Assembly: GCF_037974355.1 (NCBI RefSeq)
Contig: NZ_CP150235.1
Coordinates: 3,162,001-3,226,000, forward strand
Length of the DNA: 64,000 nucleotides
DNA from: Paenibacillus sp. FSL R5-0517
Lineage (GTDB): Bacteria > Bacillota > Bacilli > Paenibacillales > Paenibacillaceae
Direction of reading: 5' to 3'
Shown here: piece by piece, positions 44,090-52,448 of the stretch
How the letters are laid out: every line of letters begins with the position of its first letter
Position numbering within the stretch: position 1 is the first letter of the stretch
Position numbers and translations under genes: made by a program
The notes under the pieces: generated by a model
Databases searched by the model: none
Told to the model about the DNA's origin: nothing
What the model saw: only the letters and a program-made list of their open reading frames with translations

Positions 44090-46384
44090 TTACAATACAG
44101 CAGCGGAAGCGTAATTGGTACGGGCGATTCTGGTTGCATCCACCATGTTACGGAGGGAGGCCACCGTTTCTTCCTGTCCACGGGTTTTTAATCCGCAGTC
44201 CGGGTTGATCCAGAACAGCTTCGGATCAAGAACACGCAGGGCGCGTTCAATCATGCTGCTCATTTCATCCACACTTGGAACCCGTGGACTATGGATATCA
44301 TATACGCCAAGACCAATACCCAGCTCATACGTATTTTCTTCAAAACTATGAATCAGTTCGCCGTGACTACGGGATGTCTCAATAGAAATGACATCTGCAT
44401 CCATGGCTTCGATGGAATCAATCATGTCATGGAATTCGCAATAGCACATATGCGTATGAATTTGGGTCGTTTCGTGCACCGTGCACGTGGAAATGCGGAA
44501 CGCTTTGACCGCCCAGGCCAGGTAATCGGCTTGTTCATTTTCCTTCAGCGGAAGCCCTTCACGAACAGCCGGCTCGTCAACCTGAATCATGCCAATGCCT
44601 GCCTGTTCAAGTGCTTCAACTTCCTGTCTTAGCGCATACGCCAATTGATAGGCAATCTGCTCCCGAGCAATGTCTTCCCGTACGAACGACCAGTTCATGA
44701 TGGTAATTGGGCCAGTCAGCATGCCTTTAACAGGGCGATCGGTCTGCGATTGAGCATATTTCGTTTCTTCTACCGTCATTTCACCCGTGAACGCAACATC
44801 CCCGAAGATAATAGGCGGCTTCACGCAACGTGAACCATACGACTGTACCCAGCCGAACTGTGTAAAGGCAAAACCGGCAAGTTTCTCGCCAAAGAACTCA
44901 ACCATATCGGTACGCTCAAACTCACCATGTACCAATACGTCAATTCCGATCTCTTCCTGAAGCTTAATCCAGATATCAATCTGCTCCCGGATGAAGGCAG
45001 CATATTGCTCGTTGTTCAACTCGCCTTTGCGCCACAACTGACGTGCTTTTCTGACTTCAGCAGATTGCGGGAAACTGCCAATCGTTGTCGTCGGGAAGAG
45101 TGGCAATTGCCATTTGACCTGTTGGGCTTCATGACGCTCGGCAAAAGGACGAGAGCGCTCTGGCTGTTGAACACTTATGGAAGCAACGGCTTTCTGTACA
45201 GCTGTGCGGTTCCGATCTTCGGATTGCTGAAGTGCCTGAAGGGGAAGCTCTGCTTCGTCTATTTTGGCTGTAATCTCTGCACTTGGTGAAGATAGGGCTG
45301 TAGTCAAAAGAACAATCTCATCCAGCTTTTCATCTGCAAACGCAAGAGCATTTTTCAAATCAGATGTAAGTTTGGCCTCACGTGCAGTGGTGACGGGCAC
45401 ATGCAGCAGGCTGCAGGATGATTGCACGATGATACGTTCAGACGTTACGACTTCAGCCAGTTCATTCAGCAACTTCAGTTTTCCTTGAAGGGAAGCTTTC
45501 CAGATCCCACGTCCATCAATAATACCTGCTCCGAGCACTTTGTCAGCCGGGAAACCGGATGTGCGAATGGATTGTATGTTACCAGAGAGTCCGTGTACAA
45601 AATCTAGTCCTACCCCTTGCACTGGCAATGACACAATGTCACTGTAGTTTTCGACAGATTCAAAGTACGTTTGCAGCATGATATTCAGGCCCGGCACGGC
45701 TGCCGCAAATGTCTCATATATTTTATTCAGACGCTGTACGTCTTCATCATCTAATTTGGTGACCAGAATAGGTTCGTCGATCTGCACCCACTGAACACCT
45801 TCACTCGCAAGTTCCTGGAGTAATTGAGTGTAAAGTGGAAGCAAGCGATCCAGCCATGCGTCAGTCTCGGATTTATCATAGCCTTTCGAGAGCTTCAGGA
45901 AGGTTAATGGTCCAACGATGACCGGTTTTCCTTCAATGCCTAGTTTTTCTTTTGCTTCACGATAAGCGAGAAGGGGTTTGTTCTCCGTCAGAGTTGGGGA
46001 AGCCCCCTCCAGTTCAGGTACGATGTAGTGATAGTTGGTGTTAAACCATTTTGTCATTTCACTTGCTGCGGCATCTTTCGTACCCCGGGCAATGCCATAA
46101 TATACGGACAACGGAACCGAGCCACCATCATAAGCAAAACGTTTAGGAATAATGCCGAACATCACGGCCGTATCCAGGATATGATCGTAATAACTGAAAT
46201 CATTCACCGGAATGAGGTCGATTCCTTTTGCTTGTTGTTTACACAAATGATCGATACGGATCTCCTGCAGACGTGCGTGAAATTCTGTTTCCTCCAATTT
46301 GCCTGCCCAGAACGCTTCCAACGCTTTCTTCCATTCCCGATCAGCACCAATACGCGGATATCCCAATACACTACTTTTCGTCAT
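44090..46384 (-). CDS. metE: Cobalamin-independent methionine synthase MetE
   Basis: The 764-residue enzyme transfers methyl from 5-methyltetrahydropteroyltri-glutamate to homocysteine. The N-terminal domain opens [22 protein letters not shown]; the C-terminal catalytic barrel shows [15 protein letters not shown], the zinc ligands in [10 protein letters not shown] (His, Cys) and the last Cys in NPDCGLKTR. Length is normal. No S-box riboswitch is visible upstream; a LysR-type palindrome lies 85-100 bases upstream instead. GAGGGG serves as ribosome site. Confidence 0.97.
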   Translation of the reverse strand: MTKSSVLGYPRIGADREWKKALEAFWAGKLEETEFHARLQEIRIDHLCKQQAKGIDLIPVNDFSYYDHILDTAVMFGIIPKRFAYDGGSVPLSVYYGIARGTKDAAASEMTKWFNTNYHYIVPELEGASPTLTENKPLLAYREAKEKLGIEGKPVIVGPLTFLKLSKGYDKSETDAWLDRLLPLYTQLLQELASEGVQWVQIDEPILVTKLDDEDVQRLNKIYETFAAAVPGLNIMLQTYFESVENYSDIVSLPVQGVGLDFVHGLSGNIQSIRTSGFPADKVLGAGIIDGRGIWKASLQGKLKLLNELAEVVTSERIIVQSSCSLLHVPVTTAREAKLTSDLKNALAFADEKLDEIVLLTTALSSPSAEITAKIDEAELPLQALQQSEDRNRTAVQKAVASISVQQPERSRPFAERHEAQQVKWQLPLFPTTTIGSFPQSAEVRKARQLWRKGELNNEQYAAFIREQIDIWIKLQEEIGIDVLVHGEFERTDMVEFFGEKLAGFAFTQFGWVQSYGSRCVKPPIIFGDVAFTGEMTVEETKYAQSQTDRPVKGMLTGPITIMNWSFVREDIAREQIAYQLAYALRQEVEALEQAGIGMIQVDEPAVREGLPLKENEQADYLAWAVKAFRISTCTVHETTQIHTHMCYCEFHDMIDSIEAMDADVISIETSRSHGELIHSFEENTYELGIGLGVYDIHSPRVPSVDEMSSMIERALRVLDPKLFWINPDCGLKTRGQEETVASLRNMVDATRIARTNYASAAVL

Positions 46385-46469
46385 CGTTTAAAACCCCTCT
46401 GCTTTTATGTTACACAAAATTTATCACAGATCCGGAGTTATAACGTAATTCCATTAAATTATACCTAGT

Positions 46470-46486
46470 TATAGCCTGTGGCTATA
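46470..46486. promoter_or_regulatory. LysR-type palindrome between metE and a divergent gene
   Basis: TATAGCC-TGT-GGCTATA is a perfect 7-bp inverted repeat. It resembles the MetR/MtaR boxes (TATAGTT-N3-AACTATA) that control methionine genes in other Firmicutes and is placed 86 bases upstream of metE. Confidence 0.5.
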
Positions 46487-46577
46487 TCAAAAGTGATCAT
46501 TACGTTTGAAAAAGACACCAGTAATGTTACAATGGATAACTATGTTCATACGAATGATTGAAGGGAGGGCGATAAGC

Positions 46578-47201
46578 ATGAATCTGTATCACATCCAGTC
46601 TACCGTGCACGGAATCAACAGAGTAGCATCGTTTTTGGAAGAAAATTATATTGGTATCGCTTGGTCCGGTACAGGAGATCTGGAGCAAACGCCCCCGGAG
46701 CTATGGAAGGAACAGTTGGTTCAACACGCTAGCTTGGATGAAGCAGAATTGGCGAGAGCACTCGCGACATTACATATGTTTGCCAACCTCATGCAGGATG
46801 GGGATTATGTATTAATTAGCGATGATGAATGGACGTATGTGGGGGATATCGGGGATTATTATTACGACGATTCCGCTGGCACGGAAGAGGACTTGATCTG
46901 TCACCGCCGCGGGGTTACATGGTTGGGTCGTATTCCTCTCGCTGAGCTAAATGACAAAGTTCAGTCGCTGCTAAAAGATTCATCCACACTTGCAAAGTTT
47001 GAGCATCCCGTTTCACAAGCACAGCTGGATCGCGGACTTGCAATCGGCATAGCAGCTGAAGCAACACACACTCTCTCAACAGGAATAGATGAAGCTACAA
47101 TTCAAGCAGCTATTCATGTGCTGAAGGAAGCGTTGCACAGTGAAGAAGAAGAGCTGCGAATTCGCGCGGCTACAGCCATTTTGCAGTATGCCAAACCATA
47201 G
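46578..47201 (+). CDS. Hypothetical protein with a PUA/EVE-like N-terminal part
   Basis: The 207-residue protein is not firmly recognised. Residues 1-120 (ENYIGIAWSGTGDLEQ, LMQDGDYVLISDDEWTYVG, ICHRRGVTWLGRIPLAEL) resemble the small beta-barrel found at the N-terminus of Mrr/McrB-type restriction proteins. The C-terminal half is helical (ATIQAAIHVLKEALHSEEEELRIRAATAIL), but no nuclease motif follows. The frame starts at 46506; GGGAGGG before 46578 marks the ATG. Confidence 0.65.
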   Translation: MNLYHIQSTVHGINRVASFLEENYIGIAWSGTGDLEQTPPELWKEQLVQHASLDEAELARALATLHMFANLMQDGDYVLISDDEWTYVGDIGDYYYDDSAGTEEDLICHRRGVTWLGRIPLAELNDKVQSLLKDSSTLAKFEHPVSQAQLDRGLAIGIAAEATHTLSTGIDEATIQAAIHVLKEALHSEEEELRIRAATAILQYAKP

Positions 47202-47409
47202 TAACATGCAAAATGTTAGAGAATAGTCGTGATTTTATATAGAAATCATTCATATCAAAACAATTTGAAATCTTCCAATTCTGGAGTGAGTTGAGGCGTA
47301 CTTATAGAAATATTCAATGGATGGGGGAATTGACGCTTGCTGTTGGGAATGATAATTTAGACATATCATTAAAACCAATAAGTCCAATGAGATAAAGGGG
47401 GTATGTAGG

Positions 47410-47898
47410 GTGACACACATCGTGCATGCAGCAGCTGAAGATATTCGCAGCGAGGATTCGTTGCAATTGATCAAGGAACTGAGTGAAGAACTCGGTTTGT
47501 TATATGGCGGTGATGGAACGGCGGGATTTCAACTGTCCGACGTTGAAGTGCCACGGGCGGCTTTTATCGTTGCGAGGATCGACGGGTACCCGGTTGGTTG
47601 CGGAGCACTTAGACCCCTTGATGAAACATCTGTAGAAGTTAAACGCATGTATACACGCAGTGGCTACCGCCGTAAGGGGATAGCCCAGGCTATTTTGGCT
47701 GAGGCGGAGCGTCTTGCAAGTGAACTTGGTTATACCAACCTGAAACTGCAAACCGGTCCATTACAGCCGGAAGCTGCAGCACTATATGAGCGTGTAGGGT
47801 ATTATCGAATCCCTGTATTCAGTGGCAATTGGGATAAAGTATTGGCCTATCAGAAAGATCTGGTACACGAAAAGGTAAATGTTACGCACGAATTATAA
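47410..47898 (+). CDS. GNAT-family N-acetyltransferase
   Basis: The 162-residue protein has the GNAT core: VGCGALRPLDETSVEVKRMYTRSGYRRKGIAQAIL, with the acetyl-CoA pyrophosphate loop RRKGIA, and the C-terminal YTNLKLQTGPLQPEAAALYERVGY. It starts at GTG behind AAAGGGGG. It transfers acetyl from acetyl-CoA to an unknown amine. It is monocistronic with its own terminator. Confidence 0.9.
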   Translation: MTHIVHAAAEDIRSEDSLQLIKELSEELGLLYGGDGTAGFQLSDVEVPRAAFIVARIDGYPVGCGALRPLDETSVEVKRMYTRSGYRRKGIAQAILAEAERLASELGYTNLKLQTGPLQPEAAALYERVGYYRIPVFSGNWDKVLAYQKDLVHEKVNVTHEL

Positions 47899-47939
47899 CT
47901 TCCGTTATTGAACGGATAGAGGAGCATAATATACAAGAA

Positions 47940-47966
47940 AAAGTCGCCTATGGGCGACTTTTTTTA
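47940..47966 (+). terminator. Intrinsic terminator, GTCGCC family
   Basis: AAGTCGCC (47941-47948) pairs perfectly with GGCGACTT (47953-47960), with A residues before and seven T residues after. Confidence 0.92.
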
Positions 47967-48042
47967 GCTTTAATATATGCAATGATCTCCAATGATCTCA
48001 TCTGAACATATAGACAAAGTCGTTTAATCCGTTACGCTATTA

Positions 48043-48390
48043 TTAAATCGATGTGTCTTGATATTGAGCGCCCCATTCGCACAGTCCTTCCAAAACGGGC
48101 AGTAACCTCTCAGCTTTCGCTGTCAGTCGGTACTCGACTTTAGGAGGGACTTGAGGGTACTCTTTGCGCTCTACCATGCCATCCGCTTCCAGTTCTTTGA
48201 GCTGTGAACTCAATGTTTTATATGTGATGGCTCCGATCTGTCTTTTCAGCTCATTGAAGCGGACGGGCGGGTTTTCTGCCAAAAGGTACATAATCACCAT
48301 TTTCCATTTGCCACCAATAACGGACAACGTATATCCAAAAGGGGTATCTTGAATGTTTTTAACTTTACCGTGGTAGTCAGCCATACTCAT
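48043..48390 (-). CDS. HxlR-family transcriptional regulator
   Basis: The 115-residue winged-helix regulator has the HxlR pattern GGKWKMVIMYLLAENPPVRFNELKRQIGAITYKTLSSQLKELEADGMVERKEYPQVPPKVEYRLT. Many such proteins (YodB, HypR) sense electrophiles, but a sensor Cys is present only near the C-terminus (LCEWGAQ). GTG at 48399 and ATG at 48384 are alternative starts; AAGGA placement favours 48390. No target gene is divergent from it, so it may only be autoregulated locally. Confidence 0.88.
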   Translation of the reverse strand: MSMADYHGKVKNIQDTPFGYTLSVIGGKWKMVIMYLLAENPPVRFNELKRQIGAITYKTLSSQLKELEADGMVERKEYPQVPPKVEYRLTAKAERLLPVLEGLCEWGAQYQDTSI

Positions 48391-48411
48391 TATTAACACT
48401 ATCCTTCCGGG

Positions 48412-48438
48412 TAGTACCTATTATAAAAGACCGTACTA
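48412..48438. promoter_or_regulatory. Inverted repeat upstream of the HxlR gene
   Basis: TAGTAC (48412-48417) and GTACTA (48433-48438) are a perfect 6-bp inverted repeat separated by 15 bases, immediately upstream of the HxlR ribosome site. Size and place suit an autoregulatory operator. Confidence 0.45.
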
Positions 48439-48555
48439 TTTATTTTGGATCAGTTTAAACTAATCTCACCTGAAAGTAAAGTAGAACTACGATGACTCAA
48501 AAAACAATACGCCGCCTCAGCTGAAGATTTAACTGATGGTTCTGCTAGATACAAC

Positions 48556-48585
48556 AAAGGAACAACCATCGCTGGTTGTTCCTTT
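48556..48585 (-). terminator. Terminator of uppP
   Basis: AAAGGAACAACCA (48556-48568) and TGGTTGTTCCTTT (48573-48585) form a perfect 13-bp stem just beyond the uppP stop on the minus strand. The T run is imperfect. Confidence 0.8.
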
Positions 48586-48604
48586 TGGTGTGATTAGTTT
48601 GTTT

Positions 48605-49417
48605 TTATAAGAAGATCAGCAACAATGTTCCTGCGGCAAAACAGTAATACGAAAAGTATTTCAGGTTGCCTTTTGCCATAATGCCCATAAACCATCTCAT
48701 GGAGAAATAGGTAACGAAGAGTGTTGTGATAAATGCAATCAGATAGGGGATCGCCAGCTGTGATCGATTTGGATCATTGGCGATGTCGGATACACCCATG
48801 ATGAGTCCACCAATGCTTATTGGAATGTACAGCATGAAGGAGAACTTCAGTGCCGTTTCCTGTTTCATGCCCACAGCGATGGATGCAATTACAGTCGCCC
48901 CAGAACGGCTAATTCCGGGAATAAGAGCTACTGCCTGAGCGAGACCGACCAACAATGCATCTTTTGTAGACAGATCACCGTCTTGTTTACGACCACGAAG
49001 ATTACGAATCAGCCATAAGGCGACCCCGGTGATCAATAGCGCGATGGAAACAGTGTAGACGGACGAGAAAATTTCTTCAATCCGATCCTTGAACAGGACC
49101 GCAACGACAGCAGCAGGAACCGTACCAATAATTATGTATAAGCAAAACATGAAGTCTGCTCTATATTCCTCTTTACGAGTACGAAGGTAACCTAATGCAC
49201 CAATAATCAACGTTTTGATATCTTCCCGGAAAATAAAAATAATAGCGATAAGCGATGCCGTGTTGGTTAAAATCTCAAATGACAATCCATTCTGCTTCAT
49301 GCCCATCAGTCTCTGGGCGATGATCAAGTGACCGCTGGAGGAGACAGGAATCGGCTCCGTTGCGCCTTGAACAATACCTAAAAATAAATACTTTAACCAT
49401 AACATAATTTCTTCCAT
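48605..49417 (-). CDS. uppP: Undecaprenyl-diphosphatase UppP (BacA family)
   Basis: The 270-residue membrane protein recycles undecaprenyl diphosphate to the monophosphate carrier for wall synthesis and can confer bacitracin resistance. The two active-site motifs are present as [10 protein letters not shown] (Glu, Ser, His) and PGISRSGAT, with about eight helices. AAGGAGG precedes the ATG. It is monocistronic and divergent from the iron-binding lipoprotein gene. Confidence 0.95.
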   Translation of the reverse strand: MEEIMLWLKYLFLGIVQGATEPIPVSSSGHLIIAQRLMGMKQNGLSFEILTNTASLIAIIFIFREDIKTLIIGALGYLRTRKEEYRADFMFCLYIIIGTVPAAVVAVLFKDRIEEIFSSVYTVSIALLITGVALWLIRNLRGRKQDGDLSTKDALLVGLAQAVALIPGISRSGATVIASIAVGMKQETALKFSFMLYIPISIGGLIMGVSDIANDPNRSQLAIPYLIAFITTLFVTYFSMRWFMGIMAKGNLKYFSYYCFAAGTLLLIFL

Positions 49418-49559
49418 GTTGTCCTCCTTGAATACATGTCATTGGCTTTCCAATGATCTCTCTTTTTAATAAAAGTGACTTGTCTACTCTATTGATGATA
49501 GCCGCTTAAGTTAGTGACTTGCAAGTTAGAGTTCATAGAGGGAGGAAAATAAACATAGC

Positions 49560-49603
49560 TTGTCAAATACTTCAGAGCATGATATCGTTGATAACGATTA
49601 TCA
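49560..49603 (+). promoter_or_regulatory. Promoter with Fur box of the siderophore-binding protein gene
   Basis: TTGTCA (49560-49565), a 17-base spacer and TATCGT (49583-49588) form a plausible promoter. TGATAACGATTATCA (49589-49603) matches the Bacillus Fur 7-1-7 box TGATAATNATTATCA at 13 of 14 defined positions and covers the expected start site, so Fe-Fur would repress. Confidence 0.82.
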
Positions 49604-49628
49604 ATATCAACGAAAAGGTGGGTTTATT

Positions 49629-50657
49629 TTGCGTAAACAGAGAAAATCAGTATGGATCATAATGGCACTCATCTTGCTGCTTGTACTTAGTGCTTGTGGT
49701 CAATCTACCGCGAGCAATAGTACAACCGGGGACAGTACGAATGAAACTGCGGGAACAGAAACCAAGACGAACTCGGATTCAGCTTCTTCAGCTGGTACAG
49801 AAGCAACTGCCGAAGAGGAACTCGTTACATACCAATCGGATGCAGGTGAAGTACAGGTACCCAAAAATCCTAAGCGCATTATTGATTTGACGTCATTTTC
49901 GACGGGGTACTTTGTTGCCCTCGATGCACCGGTAGTCGGCGCTTTATCAGGAGCGATGAACAACAAGTATATCAAGGATCAACTTGCAGAAGCTGGCACC
50001 AGTGATCTGGGTGAAAAGCCTACACCAGAGAGTCTAATCAGCTTAAAACCCGACCTCTTTATTGTGTACACAGGCACAGAGGGCATCGACAAGCTGGAGC
50101 AGATTGCGCCAGTCGTACAGATTGATTATGGTAAGCGCAATTTCAAGGATCTGATGCTTGAGATGGGTAAGCTTACCAATAGAGAAGACGCAGCTAAAGC
50201 ATGGAATGCTAAATGGGAAGCAAAGATTAACGAAATGAAGCCTAAGGTTCAGGAAGCTGTGGGTGATCGCACGGTATCCATTCTGAATCCGTATGCCAAA
50301 GGATTATTTGTATTTGGGCACAACTACGGCCGAGGCGGTGAAATTATTTATGGAGAGTTTGGTCTCAAGGCACCTGCCAAGGCTCAAGCTGAAGCAATTG
50401 ACAGCGGTACTGGTTGGGCTTCGATATCCATGGAACTATTACCGGAGTATGCGGGGGATATCATCTTCACCAGCCCATGGTCGGGAGACAAAACTGATCC
50501 CAAGATCGTATATGATAATCCATTGTGGAAAAATTTGCCTGCGGTGAAGGCCAATCATGTGTTCCAGCTTGACCCGACTTCAGACTCGTACAACGATCCG
50601 TTAACGTTGGAAGGTCAGCTGCAGTTTATTTCGGATAGCTTGCTTTCGAAAAAGTAA
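49629..50657 (+). CDS. Iron-siderophore ABC transporter substrate-binding lipoprotein (FecB/YclQ-like)
   Basis: The protein of about 342 residues has a lipobox LLVLSACG, a Ser/Thr/Glu-rich linker (residues 22-55) and a type III periplasmic-binding fold (PKRIIDLTSFSTGYFVALDAPVVGALSG, then SLISLKPDLFIVYTGTEG). TTG at 49629 behind AAGGTGGG is the likely start; the open frame reaches 49560 but would lie across the Fur box. No permease or ATPase genes are adjacent, so it must dock with components encoded elsewhere. Confidence 0.9.
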   Translation: MRKQRKSVWIIMALILLLVLSACGQSTASNSTTGDSTNETAGTETKTNSDSASSAGTEATAEEELVTYQSDAGEVQVPKNPKRIIDLTSFSTGYFVALDAPVVGALSGAMNNKYIKDQLAEAGTSDLGEKPTPESLISLKPDLFIVYTGTEGIDKLEQIAPVVQIDYGKRNFKDLMLEMGKLTNREDAAKAWNAKWEAKINEMKPKVQEAVGDRTVSILNPYAKGLFVFGHNYGRGGEIIYGEFGLKAPAKAQAEAIDSGTGWASISMELLPEYAGDIIFTSPWSGDKTDPKIVYDNPLWKNLPAVKANHVFQLDPTSDSYNDPLTLEGQLQFISDSLLSKK

Positions 50658-50690
50658 AATTGGACTGAAAAATATAATAGAGTAACATAG

Positions 50691-50735
50691 GAGCATTTCC
50701 AAACGTCATTAAAAGACGGGGAGATGCTCTTTTTT
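50691..50735 (+). terminator. Terminator of the siderophore-binding protein gene
   Basis: GAGCATTTCC (50691-50700) pairs with GGAGATGCTC (50720-50729), with one G-U, followed by six T residues. Confidence 0.8.
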
Positions 50736-50786
50736 AGTGATACGGAACAGTATTAGCTAGTACCATGACAGATGAGGGCAGTTGTT

Positions 50787-50945
50787 TTATTGATCCATAC
50801 CTCTCAGGCGTTTAATATCTTCTCTGGGCGGTAAACCGAACATGCGAGAATATTCACGCTAGGTATGGCTGCCGCAATGGACTTTATAGAGAATTTCCTG
50901 TGTTTGGCTAATTCGTCTTGATGTTCGTGAAGTCGATCGAAAACG
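50787..50945 (-). pseudogene. Decayed 3' fragment of an AraC-family regulator gene
   Basis: On the minus strand, codons 50858-50787 read REYSRMFGLPPREDIKRLRG then MDQ and stop, the hallmark C-terminus of AraC regulators that end REYSRMFG-x-PP. The codon before is TAG, and upstream sequence (for example RLHE near 50930) only faintly recalls the preceding helix-turn-helix. The gene is truncated and frame-broken, with no intact start. The rest of 50740-51110 holds no convincing gene. Confidence 0.7.
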
Positions 50946-51110
50946 GATAGGAATAGGCAAACATTTGATGTGAATGGATAAGACATGCTGATTGCTGGTT
51001 ACATAATCACAAGTGCACAATCATGATATACAACAAGTACAGAAGATGTATACGTCTTTTATTTACTGATCGTTCCCGATGTGTTAGATTGACTTTAGGA
51101 GGGAAGTCGA

Positions 51111-51689
51111 ATGGCTAGAAGTAAAGAGTTTGAAGTGAACGAAGTGTTGGATAAAGCAATGAAGATCTTCTGGGAACAAGGTTATGAGAAGACATCGATG
51201 AGTGACCTTGTGGAGCATATGGGAATACATCGCCGAAGTATATACGATACATTTGATGATAAACATACATTGTTCTTGCAGGCTATGGATCGTTATAAAG
51301 GCAAGATCAGTGCTACATTACTTGCAGAAATTAAAGCGTCCAAGACGGCAGTGGAAGCACTGCATAACATTTATGGATTGATGATCAGTGAAGCAGAGGA
51401 TACACCATCGGGTTGTCTGATCGTTAATTCGGCAGTAGAGCTGGGCACACGTGATTCGGATGTAGATACACGGTCCCTTGAATCATTTAACGATACAGAG
51501 CGGATGTTTGAGCAGATCATCGAATGGGGACAACGCGATGGAGAATTTTCCTCAGACCATGATGCGAAGGAAATGGCAGAGTACTTGCACAATATTTCTG
51601 TCGGCATTAGAGCCATGGCTAGAACCTCGACGGATAAAGTTAAATTAAATCGAATAATCAATGTATCCATAAAACTGTTGGAAAAATGA
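51111..51689 (+). CDS. TetR-family transcriptional regulator
   Basis: The 192-residue regulator has a TetR helix-turn-helix at residues 8-55 (VLDKAMKIFWEQGYEKTSMSDLVEHMGIHRRSIYDTFDDKHTLF) and a C-terminal ligand domain with the SGCLIVNSAVEL block of the YcdC/AcrR C-terminal subgroup. AGGAGGG precedes the ATG. A decayed AraC gene lies upstream, so its former partner gene may be lost. The target is not evident. Confidence 0.9.
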   Translation: MARSKEFEVNEVLDKAMKIFWEQGYEKTSMSDLVEHMGIHRRSIYDTFDDKHTLFLQAMDRYKGKISATLLAEIKASKTAVEALHNIYGLMISEAEDTPSGCLIVNSAVELGTRDSDVDTRSLESFNDTERMFEQIIEWGQRDGEFSSDHDAKEMAEYLHNISVGIRAMARTSTDKVKLNRIINVSIKLLEK

Positions 51690-51765
51690 TACGGCTGGCT
51701 CTACGCGCATATAGAGGCATATCCGAAATGTCATTCCATACGATGTGCCTAAACATATCCCAAAT

Positions 51766-51808
51766 AGCAGCTTGTAATCCGTTATAGGAGTACAAGCTGC
51801 TATTTTTG
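51766..51808. terminator. Bidirectional terminator between TetR and MerR genes
   Basis: TAGCAGCTTGTA (51766-51777) and TACAAGCTGCTA (51792-51803) form a perfect 12-bp stem with T residues on the + side and AAA on the other. Confidence 0.85.
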
Positions 51809-51839
51809 TACCTATTTACGTCATGAGAAAGATGGACCA

Positions 51840-52256
51840 TCAATTGGTGACGGCATCGGCTGTTGTTTTTACTCTTCTGTGAATCTCTTCGGTTCCAGCT
51901 TCCAAAGCAGTTTCGTAGTATGAGCGTTTATGGTCAATAACTTCCATGGTCCTTCTTAGTTGCTCCATTTGTGCTTCAACAATGGCTTTTCGTTCCGTGA
52001 ACATATCATATCTTTGCTTCAGGGTGGAATCCCCTTCAGAACACCATTCAATAAAATCCTTGATGTCTTTGATAGGCATTCCGGTCAACTTCAGGCATTG
52101 AATGATCTTTAGAAAGTCGATGTCTGAATCTTTGAACAAGCGCGTTCCGCTCGTGGTACGTTCTACAAAAGGCATAAGTCCTTCCTTATCATAGTACCGC
52201 AATGTATATACTGTAAGGTCTAATTTTTTGGCAACTTCACCGATTGAATAGGTCAT
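51840..52256 (-). CDS. adhR: MerR-family regulator, AdhR-like
   Basis: The 138-residue protein has the MerR winged helix (YSIGEVAKKLDLTVYTLRYYDKEGLMPFVER) and a dimerisation helix. It has the single-Cys effector pattern of AdhR (Cys near residue 53, IIQCLK, plus Cys in EWCSEGD). B. subtilis AdhR activates adhA in response to formaldehyde and methylglyoxal. Here it is divergent from adhA, with operator palindromes at 52288 and 52382. Confidence 0.88.
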   Translation of the reverse strand: MTYSIGEVAKKLDLTVYTLRYYDKEGLMPFVERTTSGTRLFKDSDIDFLKIIQCLKLTGMPIKDIKDFIEWCSEGDSTLKQRYDMFTERKAIVEAQMEQLRRTMEVIDHKRSYYETALEAGTEEIHRRVKTTADAVTN

Positions 52257-52287
52257 TTAGAATGAATTCCTTTCTACGAGGGGTAGA

Positions 52288-52305
52288 CTTCGAGTTAACT
52301 CTAGG
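52288..52305 (-). promoter_or_regulatory. AdhR-like operator before the MerR gene
   Basis: On the minus strand CCTAGAGTTAACTCGAAG has the TAGAGT-TA-ACTCGA palindrome, 32 bases upstream of the regulator's start. It suggests autoregulation. Flanking -35/-10 elements are weak. Confidence 0.65.
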
Positions 52306-52381
52306 ATTGATCCGAGTGAATTCTATCATGTTGGATTACTGGATGTCAAAGTACGTTGGAGATAAAAAATAAGATAAACAT

Positions 52382-52412
52382 TTGACCTAGAGTTAACTAG
52401 AGGGCTTAAGAT
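52382..52412 (+). promoter_or_regulatory. MerR-type promoter of adhA with AdhR operator
   Basis: TTGACC (52382-52387) and TAAGAT (52407-52412) are 19 bases apart. The spacer carries CTAGAGTTAACTAGAG around a palindromic AGTTAACT. Layout and sequence repeat those of the promoter at 34361. Confidence 0.82.
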
Positions 52413-52448
52413 TATTTATGTACTTACAATTACGAGGAGGTTATTTCA

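Noticed and set aside
46385..46577. Possible SAM riboswitch before metE
   Set aside because: I looked for the S-box core and GA-rich helices on the minus strand and saw none; only a LysR-like palindrome is present.
50804..50986. 60-codon minus-strand frame in the 50658-51110 gap
   Set aside because: It is not a gene of its own; it overlaps, in another frame, the clear remnant of an AraC C-terminus.
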